Part shown: positions 46,997 through 55,115 of the stretch, piece by piece
How the letters are laid out: every line of letters starts with the position of its first letter
Numbering within the stretch: the first letter of the stretch is position 1
DNA from: a virus
Direction: 5' to 3' (one strand)
IMG/VR virus record: IMGVR_UViG_3300021964_007165
Span: 1 to 64,000 of that record
DNA length: 64,000 nt
Notes under the pieces: model-generated
Told to the model about the DNA's origin: nothing
Seen by the model: only the letters and a program-made list of their open reading frames with translations
The model's database searches: none
Position numbers and translations under genes: made by a program

Positions 46997-47663
46997 TTAC
47001 AAGTTCTTCTGCAAGAGGAAAGATTTGTGCAATTACTTTGGCACAAGCATGAGCAATATCCATGTGTTCTTTTTGGGTACCGTTAGCACCACGTAATTCA
47101 ATATAATGAATCCAACTACGCAGTGTGCCGTTCATATATAGTCTTGTTTTAGTACAACCTTCTGGCAATACAGCACGAGCCTGTTCTTTAGCAATGCCAT
47201 TATTAATTGCCCATTCGTATGCTTCTTTGGCGGCATTGATTACTTTTTGCTGTTGCGATTCCCAATCATTAATTAAATTCATGTCTTGTTGTGTTGTGCT
47301 TAATGCAATTGAGTTTTGTCTATTCTTTGTGTCCTGTAGTCGTGCTTCACGTAACACAAATTGATCTCCAAATTCTGCTGGATTTGCATAACGCTGACTA
47401 AACTCTTGGAAACTAAAACTACGGTGACGTACAATTTGATGTGCAATATCTCTTGTAGTATTAATTTCCAAACAAGCACTAACCATTTCTAAAGGTGACC
47501 AATGAGCATGTTTAATCAGATACTTAATAAGTTTTTCACTGGTTTCTGAATTCATTTGGTTACTTGGATTTGAAACCCTTGCACAATAGGCAATAAGTTC
47601 TTGACAGTCTGTAAGGTCAGAGCCTTCTGGTGCTGTACTGTATGAAATTAATTTTACACTCAT
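46986..47663 (-). CDS. thyX: Flavin-dependent thymidylate synthase (ThyX)
   Basis: A 225-residue ThyX from the Met at 47663, which makes an ATGA overlap with the upstream gene; the ten extra residues of the longer frame would lie inside that gene. The ThyX signature RHR-x-x-S is at residues 79-84 ('QIVRHRSFSFQEFSQRY'). It methylates dUMP to dTMP with FAD, NADPH and methylene-tetrahydrofolate. With the deaminase it forms a phage dTTP supply route. Confidence 0.9.
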   Translation of the reverse strand: MSVKLISYSTAPEGSDLTDCQELIAYCARVSNPSNQMNSETSEKLIKYLIKHAHWSPLEMVSACLEINTTRDIAHQIVRHRSFSFQEFSQRYANPAEFGDQFVLREARLQDTKNRQNSIALSTTQQDMNLINDWESQQQKVINAAKEAYEWAINNGIAKEQARAVLPEGCTKTRLYMNGTLRSWIHYIELRGANGTQKEHMDIAHACAKVIAQIFPLAEELVNEG

Positions 47664-48229
47664 TCTATTTCTCCTGGTTTTTTTACTGTGCAACTAATGT
47701 TACCTGAAATTGCAACTCTATCGTGATTGCAAGTTTGAATTCCTACTTTATGGCTGACATTGCCTGGAAATATCACCATCAAACCACTAAAGGGTTTAAC
47801 ACTATAATTCACTGTTGTGAACTCTAACGGCGCACATTCTTCACAAGCATTTACGTAATAAACATAACTGAAAGTAGCAGGCCAATGAGCATGTTCTATA
47901 GTATGATGATTATTATTACCTTTGTATACCATTCCCCAACAATCTACAACATCAAATCTTAACATTGATGCTCCTCGCTGACTTAGGCCTTCTATACTAC
48001 TAATGCATTGTAAAATTGCAAAGTCACAGATCTTTTTGAAGTCAGGATCTTTATACATTGTAAACTCAGTCATGTCTGCTTTGACATTACTAATATGTCC
48101 TACTTCATCTCCACGGCTTCTAATTTTTTCTTCAAGGATTGGATTTAATATTTCACTACGGTTATATTTGACCATAGTAATATCACAAGGTTCTTTTGAT
48201 GTACCGTTGTGTACTTTGAAGTAATCCAT
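47660..48229 (-). CDS. Putative 2OG-Fe(II) oxygenase
   Basis: A 189-residue protein with the phage-type 2OG-Fe(II) pattern: 'CWGMVYKGNNNHHTIEHAHWPATFSYVYYVNA' near 97-128, which includes HxH-type ligands, and 'FPGNVSHKVGIQTCNHDRVAISGNIS' near 153-178, which includes the last His and the Arg. The layout is like the gene at 10531-11241. Substrate unknown. Confidence 0.7.
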   Translation of the reverse strand: MDYFKVHNGTSKEPCDITMVKYNRSEILNPILEEKIRSRGDEVGHISNVKADMTEFTMYKDPDFKKICDFAILQCISSIEGLSQRGASMLRFDVVDCWGMVYKGNNNHHTIEHAHWPATFSYVYYVNACEECAPLEFTTVNYSVKPFSGLMVIFPGNVSHKVGIQTCNHDRVAISGNISCTVKKPGEIE

Positions 48230-48564
48230 TACCCTGTCCTTAATAAAACGTGATATCCGTATTCTGTTTTGATAGGAAATGTCAACATTTCATCTTTGTT
48301 AATTTGACTAATAGGCTTTGCAATCTCATATTCCATATCACCCGGATAATCAAACCAACCCAAGTCACCACCGTTCTTTGCACTTTTTCTACAAGCACTA
48401 TGTTCTTTGGCGGCTTGCTCAAATGTAAGTAAACCCTCTATAATATCTTGGATAATAAATCCTGCTTCTTGTTCTGCGGCAGGCGCAGGACGATTGCTTG
48501 TTTGTGCAGTAGCACCAAGATGACTGATTAAAATATGACTTGCTCTAAGTTTTTGAATCTTCAT
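48229..48564 (-). CDS. Parvulin-type peptidyl-prolyl isomerase
   Basis: A 111-residue protein from the ATG at 48564 after GGGAG; the upstream 28 codons lie in the ferredoxin gene. Parvulin features are '[10 protein letters not shown]' (6-15), '[29 protein letters not shown]' (44-72) and '[11 protein letters not shown]' (98-108). It has no signal peptide and acts in the cytoplasm, speeding proline isomerisation in folding proteins. It adds to the chaperone set of this phage. Confidence 0.8.
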   Translation of the reverse strand: MKIQKLRASHILISHLGATAQTSNRPAPAAEQEAGFIIQDIIEGLLTFEQAAKEHSACRKSAKNGGDLGWFDYPGDMEYEIAKPISQINKDEMLTFPIKTEYGYHVLLRTG

Positions 48565-48907
48565 TAACACTCCCACCTGGCTTTTCGGAAAAGAATCTTT
48601 CAAACTTGTTAGATTCATTTGCAAATGCTTCAGCGTCGGCAGGAACATCTTCAGGTCGTTTTTCTGTAATGTTAGGCCATTTAGCAGAGTACTCTTCGTT
48701 TACATATAACCATTTGTCTGCACCTTCAACGTTGTCTGGAATAATTGCATCTACAGGACATTCGGGTTCACAAACACCGCAATCAATACATTCGTTAGGA
48801 TTGATTACAAGCATATTTTCACCCTCATAGAAACAATCTACGGGACAAACATCTACACAATCCATATGTTTACATTTGATACAGTTATCGTTTACAAGAT
48901 ATGTCAT
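48545..48907 (-). CDS. fdxA: FdxA-like ferredoxin
   Basis: A 120-residue ferredoxin. Cys9, Cys12, Cys17 and Cys21 with Pro22, then Cys40, Cys43, Cys46 and Cys50 with Pro51, make two clusters (3Fe-4S/4Fe-4S). Its plan and the tail '[25 protein letters not shown]' closely follow the alphaproteobacterial FdxA type. It is therefore likely taken from an alphaproteobacterial host. It may supply electrons to a viral or host enzyme such as the radical-SAM QueE or rubrerythrin; this is a guess. The PPIase gene overlaps its end by 20 bases. Confidence 0.85.
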   Translation of the reverse strand: MTYLVNDNCIKCKHMDCVDVCPVDCFYEGENMLVINPNECIDCGVCEPECPVDAIIPDNVEGADKWLYVNEEYSAKWPNITEKRPEDVPADAEAFANESNKFERFFSEKPGGSVNEDSKT

Positions 48908-48924
48908 ACTAATAATTATCCGTG

Positions 48925-49833
48925 TTATAAACGTGCTAAACGAATCATGGTTGCCGCTAAATTAATCTCTGGATCTGCAACAAGTGTGTGGTCTACAAGA
49001 CCTTGCTTGATTATTAAGATAGCATCATCTTCTTTTTCTCCAAACAGTGTTACATTATCATACAACCATTTAAAAATATCTTCTACTTCGTCAGGACGTA
49101 CTTGGCTACAAACAAGTTTTCTCGCTTGATTAATTTTACCTGCTTTGAATAGTTCTACCATTTCAAGTTTATAGTCTGCTTCACCTGTATCACCTTCTTG
49201 TGGTTTTTGTAAAGCACCATCTACACTGTTCATTTGTACCATATTGATACACTTACGCAAGTCAGGATATGTTGCTTTTACAAAAGTATCAAGTGTGTCT
49301 AAGTCTGGAGTTACGCCTTCATCGATACAAATTTTTGCAACACGGGCAGTAAATTCTGTTTGATCAATACGTTCAATGTGAAATCCTTGACATCTTGAAT
49401 GCAGTGCTGGAATAATTCTGTTAGGGTAGTTACAGGTTAAAATAAATCTGCTTGTGGTATGGTATTCTTCCATCACGCCACGCAGTGCCGCTTGAGCATT
49501 TGGACTCAAGTAATCAGCCTCATCAAGCAGTACAACTTTAAATTCACCAAATGGAATCATCTGTACAAAATTGATAATCTTATCTCTTACATCATCAACT
49601 GAGTTTGTACGGCTTGCATTGATTTCTAAAATATCTAAATCATTAATTTCTAATTCATTAAACAAGATTTTAGCAAGTGTTGTCTTACCAATACCTGCAT
49701 TACCTGAAAACAACAAATGCGGGATAGTGCGTTCTTTAATCCACTGTTGTACTTGTTTCTTTTGATGTTCATCTCTGAACACATAACCGTCTATTGTTTT
49801 AGGACGATACTTTTCTACCCAAAGTTCTTTCAT
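48925..49833 (-). CDS. 44: Clamp-loader ATPase subunit, T4 gp44-like
   Basis: A 302-residue RFC/gp44-type AAA+ ATPase. It has Walker A GNAGIGKT at 44-51, Walker B '[24 protein letters not shown]' and the 'HSRCQGF' SRC motif. T4 gp44 (319 residues) loads the gp45 clamp with gp62. No gp62-like gene is seen here. A consensus sigma70 promoter lies in front. Confidence 0.85.
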   Translation of the reverse strand: MKELWVEKYRPKTIDGYVFRDEHQKKQVQQWIKERTIPHLLFSGNAGIGKTTLAKILFNELEINDLDILEINASRTNSVDDVRDKIINFVQMIPFGEFKVVLLDEADYLSPNAQAALRGVMEEYHTTSRFILTCNYPNRIIPALHSRCQGFHIERIDQTEFTARVAKICIDEGVTPDLDTLDTFVKATYPDLRKCINMVQMNSVDGALQKPQEGDTGEADYKLEMVELFKAGKINQARKLVCSQVRPDEVEDIFKWLYDNVTLFGEKEDDAILIIKQGLVDHTLVADPEINLAATMIRLARL

Positions 49834-49865
49834 TTACCTGCCTCTACGTTATAATGTTGCCTTTT

Positions 49866-49894
49866 ATTATAATATATTTTTATGCCTTTGTCAA
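49866..49894 (-). promoter_or_regulatory. Consensus sigma70-like early promoter for the clamp loader
   Basis: TTGACA (49889-49894), 17-bp spacer, TATAAT (49866-49871) on the minus strand, about 32 bases before the ATG at 49833. It lies in the gap of 76 bases between MazG and gene 44. Confidence 0.85.
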
Positions 49895-49909
49895 CAAAAA
49901 TCTGCTATG

Positions 49910-50323
49910 TTATAAATCGCCGTCTTTTCGATTTTCCGAATAGTGTACATCAAATTCACCATCTGGATATCTTGACTCTAACTTCTTAACATTTTCTTCA
50001 ATTACTTCATTAGGATCGAGACCCAATGCCCGACAAGAAGTAATCCAATACCACATAATATCGCCAAGTTCTCGTTTACAATGAAAGATAGTTTCATCGT
50101 CCATTGGTTTACCTTGGAATATACATTTTTTAACAATTTCACTGAACTCTCCTCCTTCACTTGCAATGCCAATTGCGCCTGTCATCAATGACGCCGCATT
50201 TACTTTCATTTTACTTTCGGTAGTTTCAATATCAATCATACGATTATACATCTGCATAGTTGATAGTGATTCACCGCTTGTGACTTTTTTTACAAAGTCC
50301 ATATATTTGTTTAGATCGATCAA
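49910..50323 (-). CDS. mazG: MazG-type nucleotide pyrophosphohydrolase
   Basis: A 137-residue helical protein with the MazG metal motif: 'GIASEGGEFSEIVKKC' (Glu-rich ExxE-like) near 53-68 and 'CKRELGDIMWYWITSCRALG' near 82-101. MazG enzymes cut nucleoside triphosphates to monophosphates and pyrophosphate; in marine phages they have been linked to changing the host's nucleotide state. It lies between the co-chaperonin and the clamp loader. Confidence 0.8.
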   Translation of the reverse strand: MIDLNKYMDFVKKVTSGESLSTMQMYNRMIDIETTESKMKVNAASLMTGAIGIASEGGEFSEIVKKCIFQGKPMDDETIFHCKRELGDIMWYWITSCRALGLDPNEVIEENVKKLESRYPDGEFDVHYSENRKDGDL

Positions 50324-50333
50324 TTTAACCTCT

Positions 50334-50738
50334 TTAATTTACAAAGTCTTCAGGACGGTGAGCATCTTGACTCAAATCAATAGCATCACCAAAGTATGCA
50401 AGATCGCTTGGCGGTTCATTGGCAACACCCAATACACCCGAAGCGTCTACTGTTCGGAGAACTTTTTGTTCTCCATCTTCGTTTTCGACTGTGAATCCTC
50501 TTGACCACCTACCATGTTCAATTAAAATCCAATCTCCAACATTATAGTCGTCTGTATTTTCGTGTCCGATAGATACAATCTTTGCCCAGCGTGGTTTAAT
50601 ACCATGCTGTTGTCCGTCATCACTTGGAAGAATAATTCCGCCGTTACTGATAACTTCTCCAAACTCCATGTCGGAAACCATTAATCTATCATGCAAAGGT
50701 TTTACTTCACCCTTAATAACATCTAAACTAATTGCCAT
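50334..50738 (-). CDS. GroES-like co-chaperonin (gp31 analogue)
   Basis: A 134-residue protein with a GroES-like pattern: 'GEVKPLHDRLMVSDMEFGEVISNGGIILPSDDGQQHGIKPRWAKIVSIGHENTDDYNVGDWILIEHGRWSRG'. The 'KPLHDR' start and 'GGI(I/V)LP' mobile loop are clear. T4 uses gp31 in place of GroES so that GroEL can fold the major capsid protein; this may do the same. The tail of 40 residues is extra. Confidence 0.75.
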   Translation of the reverse strand: MAISLDVIKGEVKPLHDRLMVSDMEFGEVISNGGIILPSDDGQQHGIKPRWAKIVSIGHENTDDYNVGDWILIEHGRWSRGFTVENEDGEQKVLRTVDASGVLGVANEPPSDLAYFGDAIDLSQDAHRPEDFVN

Positions 50739-51119
50739 TTATTCACCTTTTTGTACAAAATTACCATCTTCGTCTTCTACCCAATCGTCACCTGTTTCTT
50801 CTGCTACTTCTTTTACTTTTTGTTTTGCAGTCTTTTTAGGTGCTGTAGTTTCTTCTGCTACTACTGCTTCGGGTTGAGAGTTCTTTGCTACAGGTTGTTC
50901 ATCTACAACTTTATTTGGATGATCTCTGTAATAGTCTGCAAGGACATCTTCTCTCTTACGAATAATCTTACCACCCGGACCTAATTCATCGCCACGTGCA
51001 TTTACACGAGCGTTGCCTACTGCCGGAGTAAGTTCGTTCTTTTGACGTAATAGATCCATATCAACTGCTTTACCTTGCATTGTTTTATAAACCTTACGCC
51101 CTGTTTGTTTTACTGCCAT
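50739..51119 (-). CDS. Conserved hypothetical, likely structural, protein
   Basis: A 126-residue protein. Its first 70 residues 'GRKVYKTMQGKAVDMDLLRQKNELTPAVGNARVNARGDELGPGGKIIRKREDVLADYYRDHPNK' are a conserved T4-like marine phage block. The rest is disordered Glu/Lys-rich with an acidic end. It is preceded by a late box, and so is probably virion-associated. A GroES-like gene follows after 0 bases. Confidence 0.6.
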   Translation of the reverse strand: MAVKQTGRKVYKTMQGKAVDMDLLRQKNELTPAVGNARVNARGDELGPGGKIIRKREDVLADYYRDHPNKVVDEQPVAKNSQPEAVVAEETTAPKKTAKQKVKEVAEETGDDWVEDEDGNFVQKGE

Positions 51120-51140
51120 TGTTTTCTCCTATTATGTGAG

Positions 51141-51148
51141 TATTTATC
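51141..51148 (-). promoter_or_regulatory. T4-like late promoter box (GATAAATA)
   Basis: GATAAATA on the minus strand, followed by CTCACATAATAGGAG, 21 bases before the ATG at 51119. The box overlaps the stop codon of the DnaE-fragment gene. Confidence 0.6.
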
Positions 51149-51665
51149 TAAGGAACTCGCGCCAATCCAAGCCAAACTGGATTGGATCAATTCTATGTAC
51201 ACCAATTAAATATAGCACAAAACTCGATACTGAACTTCCTCTGCCCACTCCCCATACAATATTGTTTTCACGCATAAAGTCTACAAGATATTTCATATAC
51301 TGTAGTAACGGTAACATATTTCTATTTTGAAATTCTGTGAATTCTTCGTCAAGTCTTTGAACTTGTTCTGTTGTTTCGCAACGTTGCTCTAACCAACTAT
51401 AGATATCCATATTCTTATATTCATCAGGCATAAACCATTCACTTTGACATACATTGTCAAAAGTCTTTTGATCTACATCTAATGGAATATATTTTTGGAT
51501 TTCTTTGCCACCTACTTCACTTACTTGCAGATTAAATTGGTCTATGTCATCACTTGGATCACATAATACTATATGGCATTTTTCTGCCTGACCAGAATAT
51601 ATCATGTCAATCAAGTTACGAGCAGAGAAGATTGGTATTCCATTAGAATCTGTTTTTATAAGCAT
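51144..51665 (-). CDS. Stand-alone fragment resembling DNA polymerase III alpha (DnaE)
   Basis: A 173-residue protein. Its last 65 residues match the DnaE segment just before the catalytic Asp motif: 'QYMKYLVDFMRENNIVWGVGRGSSVSSFVLYLIGVHRIDPIQFGLDWREFL'. GRGSS at 141-145 is the GS-type triphosphate-binding motif. The protein ends right before the position of the catalytic Asp pair, so it cannot polymerise by itself. It may be a relic, or may bind nucleotide or compete in the host replisome. The start is set by its first Met. Confidence 0.65.
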   Translation of the reverse strand: MLIKTDSNGIPIFSARNLIDMIYSGQAEKCHIVLCDPSDDIDQFNLQVSEVGGKEIQKYIPLDVDQKTFDNVCQSEWFMPDEYKNMDIYSWLEQRCETTEQVQRLDEEFTEFQNRNMLPLLQYMKYLVDFMRENNIVWGVGRGSSVSSFVLYLIGVHRIDPIQFGLDWREFLR

Positions 51666-51674
51666 ACGTATATA

Positions 51675-51899
51675 TTAACTTACGTTGATTAAATTGTCAA
51701 GATCTTTATCTTGGTTCTTTGCCATTTCTTTGGCATATCTGGTTCTAAGTTCTAAACGATACATTTCTATCAATGTAGCCATTTGATTTTTGACTTCTGG
51801 GTTTCGAGTCATGTAGAACTTTTTGGAAAGTTCTTGCATTTTATCCTCAATTTGTGGAGTTGTGTATTTGTCTAAGTTATCTTCAATTGGGTGTAACAT
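51675..51899 (-). CDS. Small helical conserved protein
   Basis: A 74-residue helical protein (MLHPIEDNLDKYTTPQIEDKMQELSKKFYMTRNPEVKNQMATLIEMYRLELRTRYA). This arrangement is conserved in T4-like marine phages as a small protein next to fibre genes. It has a coiled-coil pattern and no enzyme motif. Coupled by TAATG to the next fibre-like gene. Confidence 0.6.
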   Translation of the reverse strand: MLHPIEDNLDKYTTPQIEDKMQELSKKFYMTRNPEVKNQMATLIEMYRLELRTRYAKEMAKNQDKDLDNLINVS

Positions 51900-52492
51900 T
51901 AGTAAAATTTACCAATATAGTCTACAAAAATAGATGATCCTTGATTATATGTCATAAAGTCAATAATTACTGGATCCGAAGCACTGTCAATAGTTATATT
52001 GTTTGTAAACACATAGTCTGGTGCACTGCCTGTTTTATTAGGCCAGCGTTCATTAAATTTTAACGAACTACCTGCTTCTGTTCCAATAGTTAAGATTCTA
52101 TCTTCACCGTCGTTAATTAAAATCAATCTAATTTTTCCAACTTTACCTGATTCAGGCCAATCAGTAGTGGTCAAAGTGATGTCCCCTCCTACTGTAAATG
52201 TTTGTACAGCACCGAGTGTAAAGTTAACATCTTGAGAAGAACTTAATGTGCCGCCTGCGTTTAACTCCTCAGAAACATTAATTAAATTTGCATTTGTAAT
52301 GTTGTTTCCTAAAAAGTTATTTGCTTCATTTTTCTTAGCAGTATTATCTTGCAGAGCCTCAATTTCGCCCTTTGATGCTACAAAGTTATTTTTAATAATA
52401 CCAAAATTATCTCTAAATCCTTGCGAATCGTTGTCTTGTCCTGCAACAGGATAGTCTGCGTTAATACTTACTTCATCAATATTACTTGCCAT
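51899..52492 (-). CDS. Small tail/fibre structural protein
   Basis: A 197-residue virion protein with the N-terminal element 'VSINADYPVAGQDNDSQGFRDNFGIIKNNFVASKGEIEALQD', related to the 'NxGxxxNDGTGDxLRxAFxKVNxNFTELY' element of the proteins at 55116 and 60617. The rest is beta-rich ('LNAGGTLSSSQDVNFTLGAVQTFTVGGDITLTTTDWPESGKVGKIRLILI'). Late box and AGAGGA lie upstream. Confidence 0.65.
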   Translation of the reverse strand: MASNIDEVSINADYPVAGQDNDSQGFRDNFGIIKNNFVASKGEIEALQDNTAKKNEANNFLGNNITNANLINVSEELNAGGTLSSSQDVNFTLGAVQTFTVGGDITLTTTDWPESGKVGKIRLILINDGEDRILTIGTEAGSSLKFNERWPNKTGSAPDYVFTNNITIDSASDPVIIDFMTYNQGSSIFVDYIGKFY

Positions 52493-52511
52493 TTTGTGTC
52501 CTCTCTACTTT

Positions 52512-52519
52512 TATTTATC
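52512..52519 (-). promoter_or_regulatory. T4-like late promoter box (GATAAATA)
   Basis: GATAAATA on the minus strand, then AAAGTAGAGAGGAC, 19 bases before the ATG at 52492. Confidence 0.6.
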
Positions 52520-52523
52520 TGCT

Positions 52524-55070
52524 TTATATGTTGTATTCATAGTTTCCGAACAGAATGTATTGTTCGGCACTTTTACCTGTAGTACTATCAATTATGTACC
52601 TGTCAATATCAAAATCTATTGTATTAAAGTCGAAATTTTGATTTTTGATATTCAAAAGTATTTGATCGGCGCTTCCTGCTTGACAATATGCAATAGGTAT
52701 AGCAGTTGTATAACCTAATTCTTGGACAGAATCTTCCTGTGCAGTACGCATCCATAATGGTAAAAAGTCTCTTTCTGTAACGCCTGTTTCACTAATACGA
52801 TCACGCATATTTTTAATATTGGAAATATACTTTTTATTGTGTGTATCTTGACTAATTTTTACAGCATCACTATCTACTTTTAATGTATTACTAATTGGTC
52901 TAAATCTATATGGTTCTGCTTTGCTGATTTCAAAGTTTTGTACAGATACTACACTCTGTCCGTTTCTAAGGACAATTCTAATATTTCCTACAGTTGGAAA
53001 TACCACTCGACCGCTTCGTGTGATAATTTCTAAATCATTACCAATACTGGTTACATCAACTGTTGGAGTCCCTACTCCTCTAACGCCAAGTTCAAATTGA
53101 CTAACGCCACTACCTAACGCTGTATTGTCATCTAAAGATTCAAACTGTATACTATCTACTGTAATTTTTTTACCTAAAGTTGAAGTTGTTATTGTTTTTG
53201 CAACCTCACCTTTTATAGGCATATATGGGTCAATCACTTCTACATATATCACTTCATAAACAATATCATTTGTTCCTGGGTTTTTGGCTATAGCCTTTTT
53301 AATTTCACCAATTTTATATTTTTTTCTTTTATGATTTTTAGCCGCGGCGGCTACATAGTTCCTAATATTTTGAGTAAGTATTCCTGCATACGCCAACATC
53401 TTGACATCTTTTTGTACACCAAATTCTGGATCACCGCTTCTATAAATTAAATCTGGTGGAAAAATATTTGGATTAGAAATAAATGCAGTATACTCATCGC
53501 GTTTTGTTTGAGTCATAAATGGTTTCATAAACAAGTTACTGTATAGATTGTCGTCTGGATCTAAAACGTCAATTGTAAATTCTTGTTCAATTGCACTAAA
53601 ACCAAAACGATCTTCTGCTTTTACTGTAAACTTAAATTCTCTATCAATAATAGTTTTAGCACCATCAAATGTCATAGTACCGTTATCAAAAACTGTAAGT
53701 CCTTTTTTATCAGCAGTACCAAATTGGTTAACTTTTCCAATTATTTCCCCACTAATATCTAATTGTAATCCTGATGGAAGGTTACCACTTACAAGACTAT
53801 ATATTAGTCTCGAGTCTGGTACACTTGTTTGTGCTTTGATCGATAATGTAGATATAAAGTTTGCACTTATGTTTCCTAAATTACTTGGTGTTGTAAACTT
53901 AATAGTTGAATCAACTTCACCTAATATTTTTACTGTGAAAGTTTTTGTTTTACTTGCTAAGATTGTTTCTGGAACACCGCCGAATCTTGTTGCTTTTACT
54001 GTAAATTTATATTGCTTTGTTACAGCCGGTTGATAAGGAACACGACCAGCAATCTCTCCTGTACTGCTATCTATTGACATACCTGGAGGTAACTCACTTG
54101 CTGTATTATCGTCATTAGTTGCTTCTAATGTATATACAAGTCTACCTGCTATAGTTTCTGTATCTAATACATCAAGGAAAAATGTTAGGTAATTATTTGC
54201 TCTCCTAAATCCTAAGTTTGCAGGAGTCAACCATAATGGAGTTCTCAAGTAAGTGTTGTCAGCAGTAAACAATCCATTTGCAATTTGCATCTTGGTATTA
54301 TCTGCTCTTAAAAAATCGTCACCTACAAGATAAATTTGAAATTTACGTTTTGCAATAGTATCACCATCAGTTACACTTACTATAAATTCATAGTACCTAT
54401 TTAACTTACGAGGTTGTTTGGTTGGAATTCTATCGTCATAGATTCTTGTGTCATAAAAGAAACTGTCAAAACCATTAGCACTTCTTTCGCCAAAGTCAAA
54501 CGGAAATGTACCGTATATATTTGCATCATATGCACCACTGCCTGCTCTTGTATCTAATGCAAGTACTGGTTCTACAACACCAACCAGTTTACCATCTGTT
54601 GTTAATCGAACGCCTGGTGGAAGTTCTCCGTCATCGTCACCGATAAAATATTCTAATTCATCACCTGCAGGTAAGTCAGGATCAATCGCTTGTAATTTAA
54701 AATCAAGCAATGTGTTATCAAGTACAAAAAATTTGTTGTTTGGATCTACTTTTAAAAGACCCTCAGAGGTTACCCAAGTTGGTTCATCTGGACCTTCTAT
54801 TATAATCGAAAGTGTTCGATCTTCAATTGCACCTGTATTGTCGGTTGCCCTTAGTACGAAAATAGATTCTGTTGATCTTTGTACCTCAAACGGAGTACCT
54901 ACAAGATACAAACCATCTAAACGTAATCCACCTGGTAAATTTCCAGTAATAAGTTTTACATTAGTAATAGTATTGCTTGTGGTGTTTAACGGTAACGCAG
55001 TTCGTACGGTATCATTTTCAGCAAATACGCCAAGTCTTTGTCCTGTTTTAACTGTCCAGAGTGTAGCCAT
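52524..55070 (-). CDS. Large Ig-like/cadherin-like virion structural protein
   Basis: An 848-residue protein of repeated Ig-like or He_PIG-type modules. Repeats show 'LPPGVRLTTDGKLVGVVE', 'LPPGMSIDSSTGEIAGRVP' and 'LPSGLQLDISGEIIGKVN', each followed by a strand-rich segment, and 'FTVKATD'/'FTVKAED' strands. Such proteins form surface fibres or baseplate attachments. The last 230 residues differ and end 'KSAEQYILFGNYEYNI', which may anchor it. It has a late box and AAGGAA site. Confidence 0.75.
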   Translation of the reverse strand: MATLWTVKTGQRLGVFAENDTVRTALPLNTTSNTITNVKLITGNLPGGLRLDGLYLVGTPFEVQRSTESIFVLRATDNTGAIEDRTLSIIIEGPDEPTWVTSEGLLKVDPNNKFFVLDNTLLDFKLQAIDPDLPAGDELEYFIGDDDGELPPGVRLTTDGKLVGVVEPVLALDTRAGSGAYDANIYGTFPFDFGERSANGFDSFFYDTRIYDDRIPTKQPRKLNRYYEFIVSVTDGDTIAKRKFQIYLVGDDFLRADNTKMQIANGLFTADNTYLRTPLWLTPANLGFRRANNYLTFFLDVLDTETIAGRLVYTLEATNDDNTASELPPGMSIDSSTGEIAGRVPYQPAVTKQYKFTVKATRFGGVPETILASKTKTFTVKILGEVDSTIKFTTPSNLGNISANFISTLSIKAQTSVPDSRLIYSLVSGNLPSGLQLDISGEIIGKVNQFGTADKKGLTVFDNGTMTFDGAKTIIDREFKFTVKAEDRFGFSAIEQEFTIDVLDPDDNLYSNLFMKPFMTQTKRDEYTAFISNPNIFPPDLIYRSGDPEFGVQKDVKMLAYAGILTQNIRNYVAAAAKNHKRKKYKIGEIKKAIAKNPGTNDIVYEVIYVEVIDPYMPIKGEVAKTITTSTLGKKITVDSIQFESLDDNTALGSGVSQFELGVRGVGTPTVDVTSIGNDLEIITRSGRVVFPTVGNIRIVLRNGQSVVSVQNFEISKAEPYRFRPISNTLKVDSDAVKISQDTHNKKYISNIKNMRDRISETGVTERDFLPLWMRTAQEDSVQELGYTTAIPIAYCQAGSADQILLNIKNQNFDFNTIDFDIDRYIIDSTTGKSAEQYILFGNYEYNI

Positions 55071-55090
55071 TTTAATTCCTTATTCAGTAG

Positions 55091-55098
55091 TATTTATC
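55091..55098 (-). promoter_or_regulatory. T4-like late promoter box (GATAAATA)
   Basis: GATAAATA on the minus strand, 20 bases before the ATG at 55070, with an AAGGAA ribosome site between. Confidence 0.6.
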
Positions 55099-55115
55099 GG
55101 AATCTTTGACTATGC

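Noticed and set aside
48925-49833. A gp62-like small clamp-loader subunit expected next to gp44.
   Set aside because: The next gene downstream is a ferredoxin and nothing nearby matches; it may lie outside the window.
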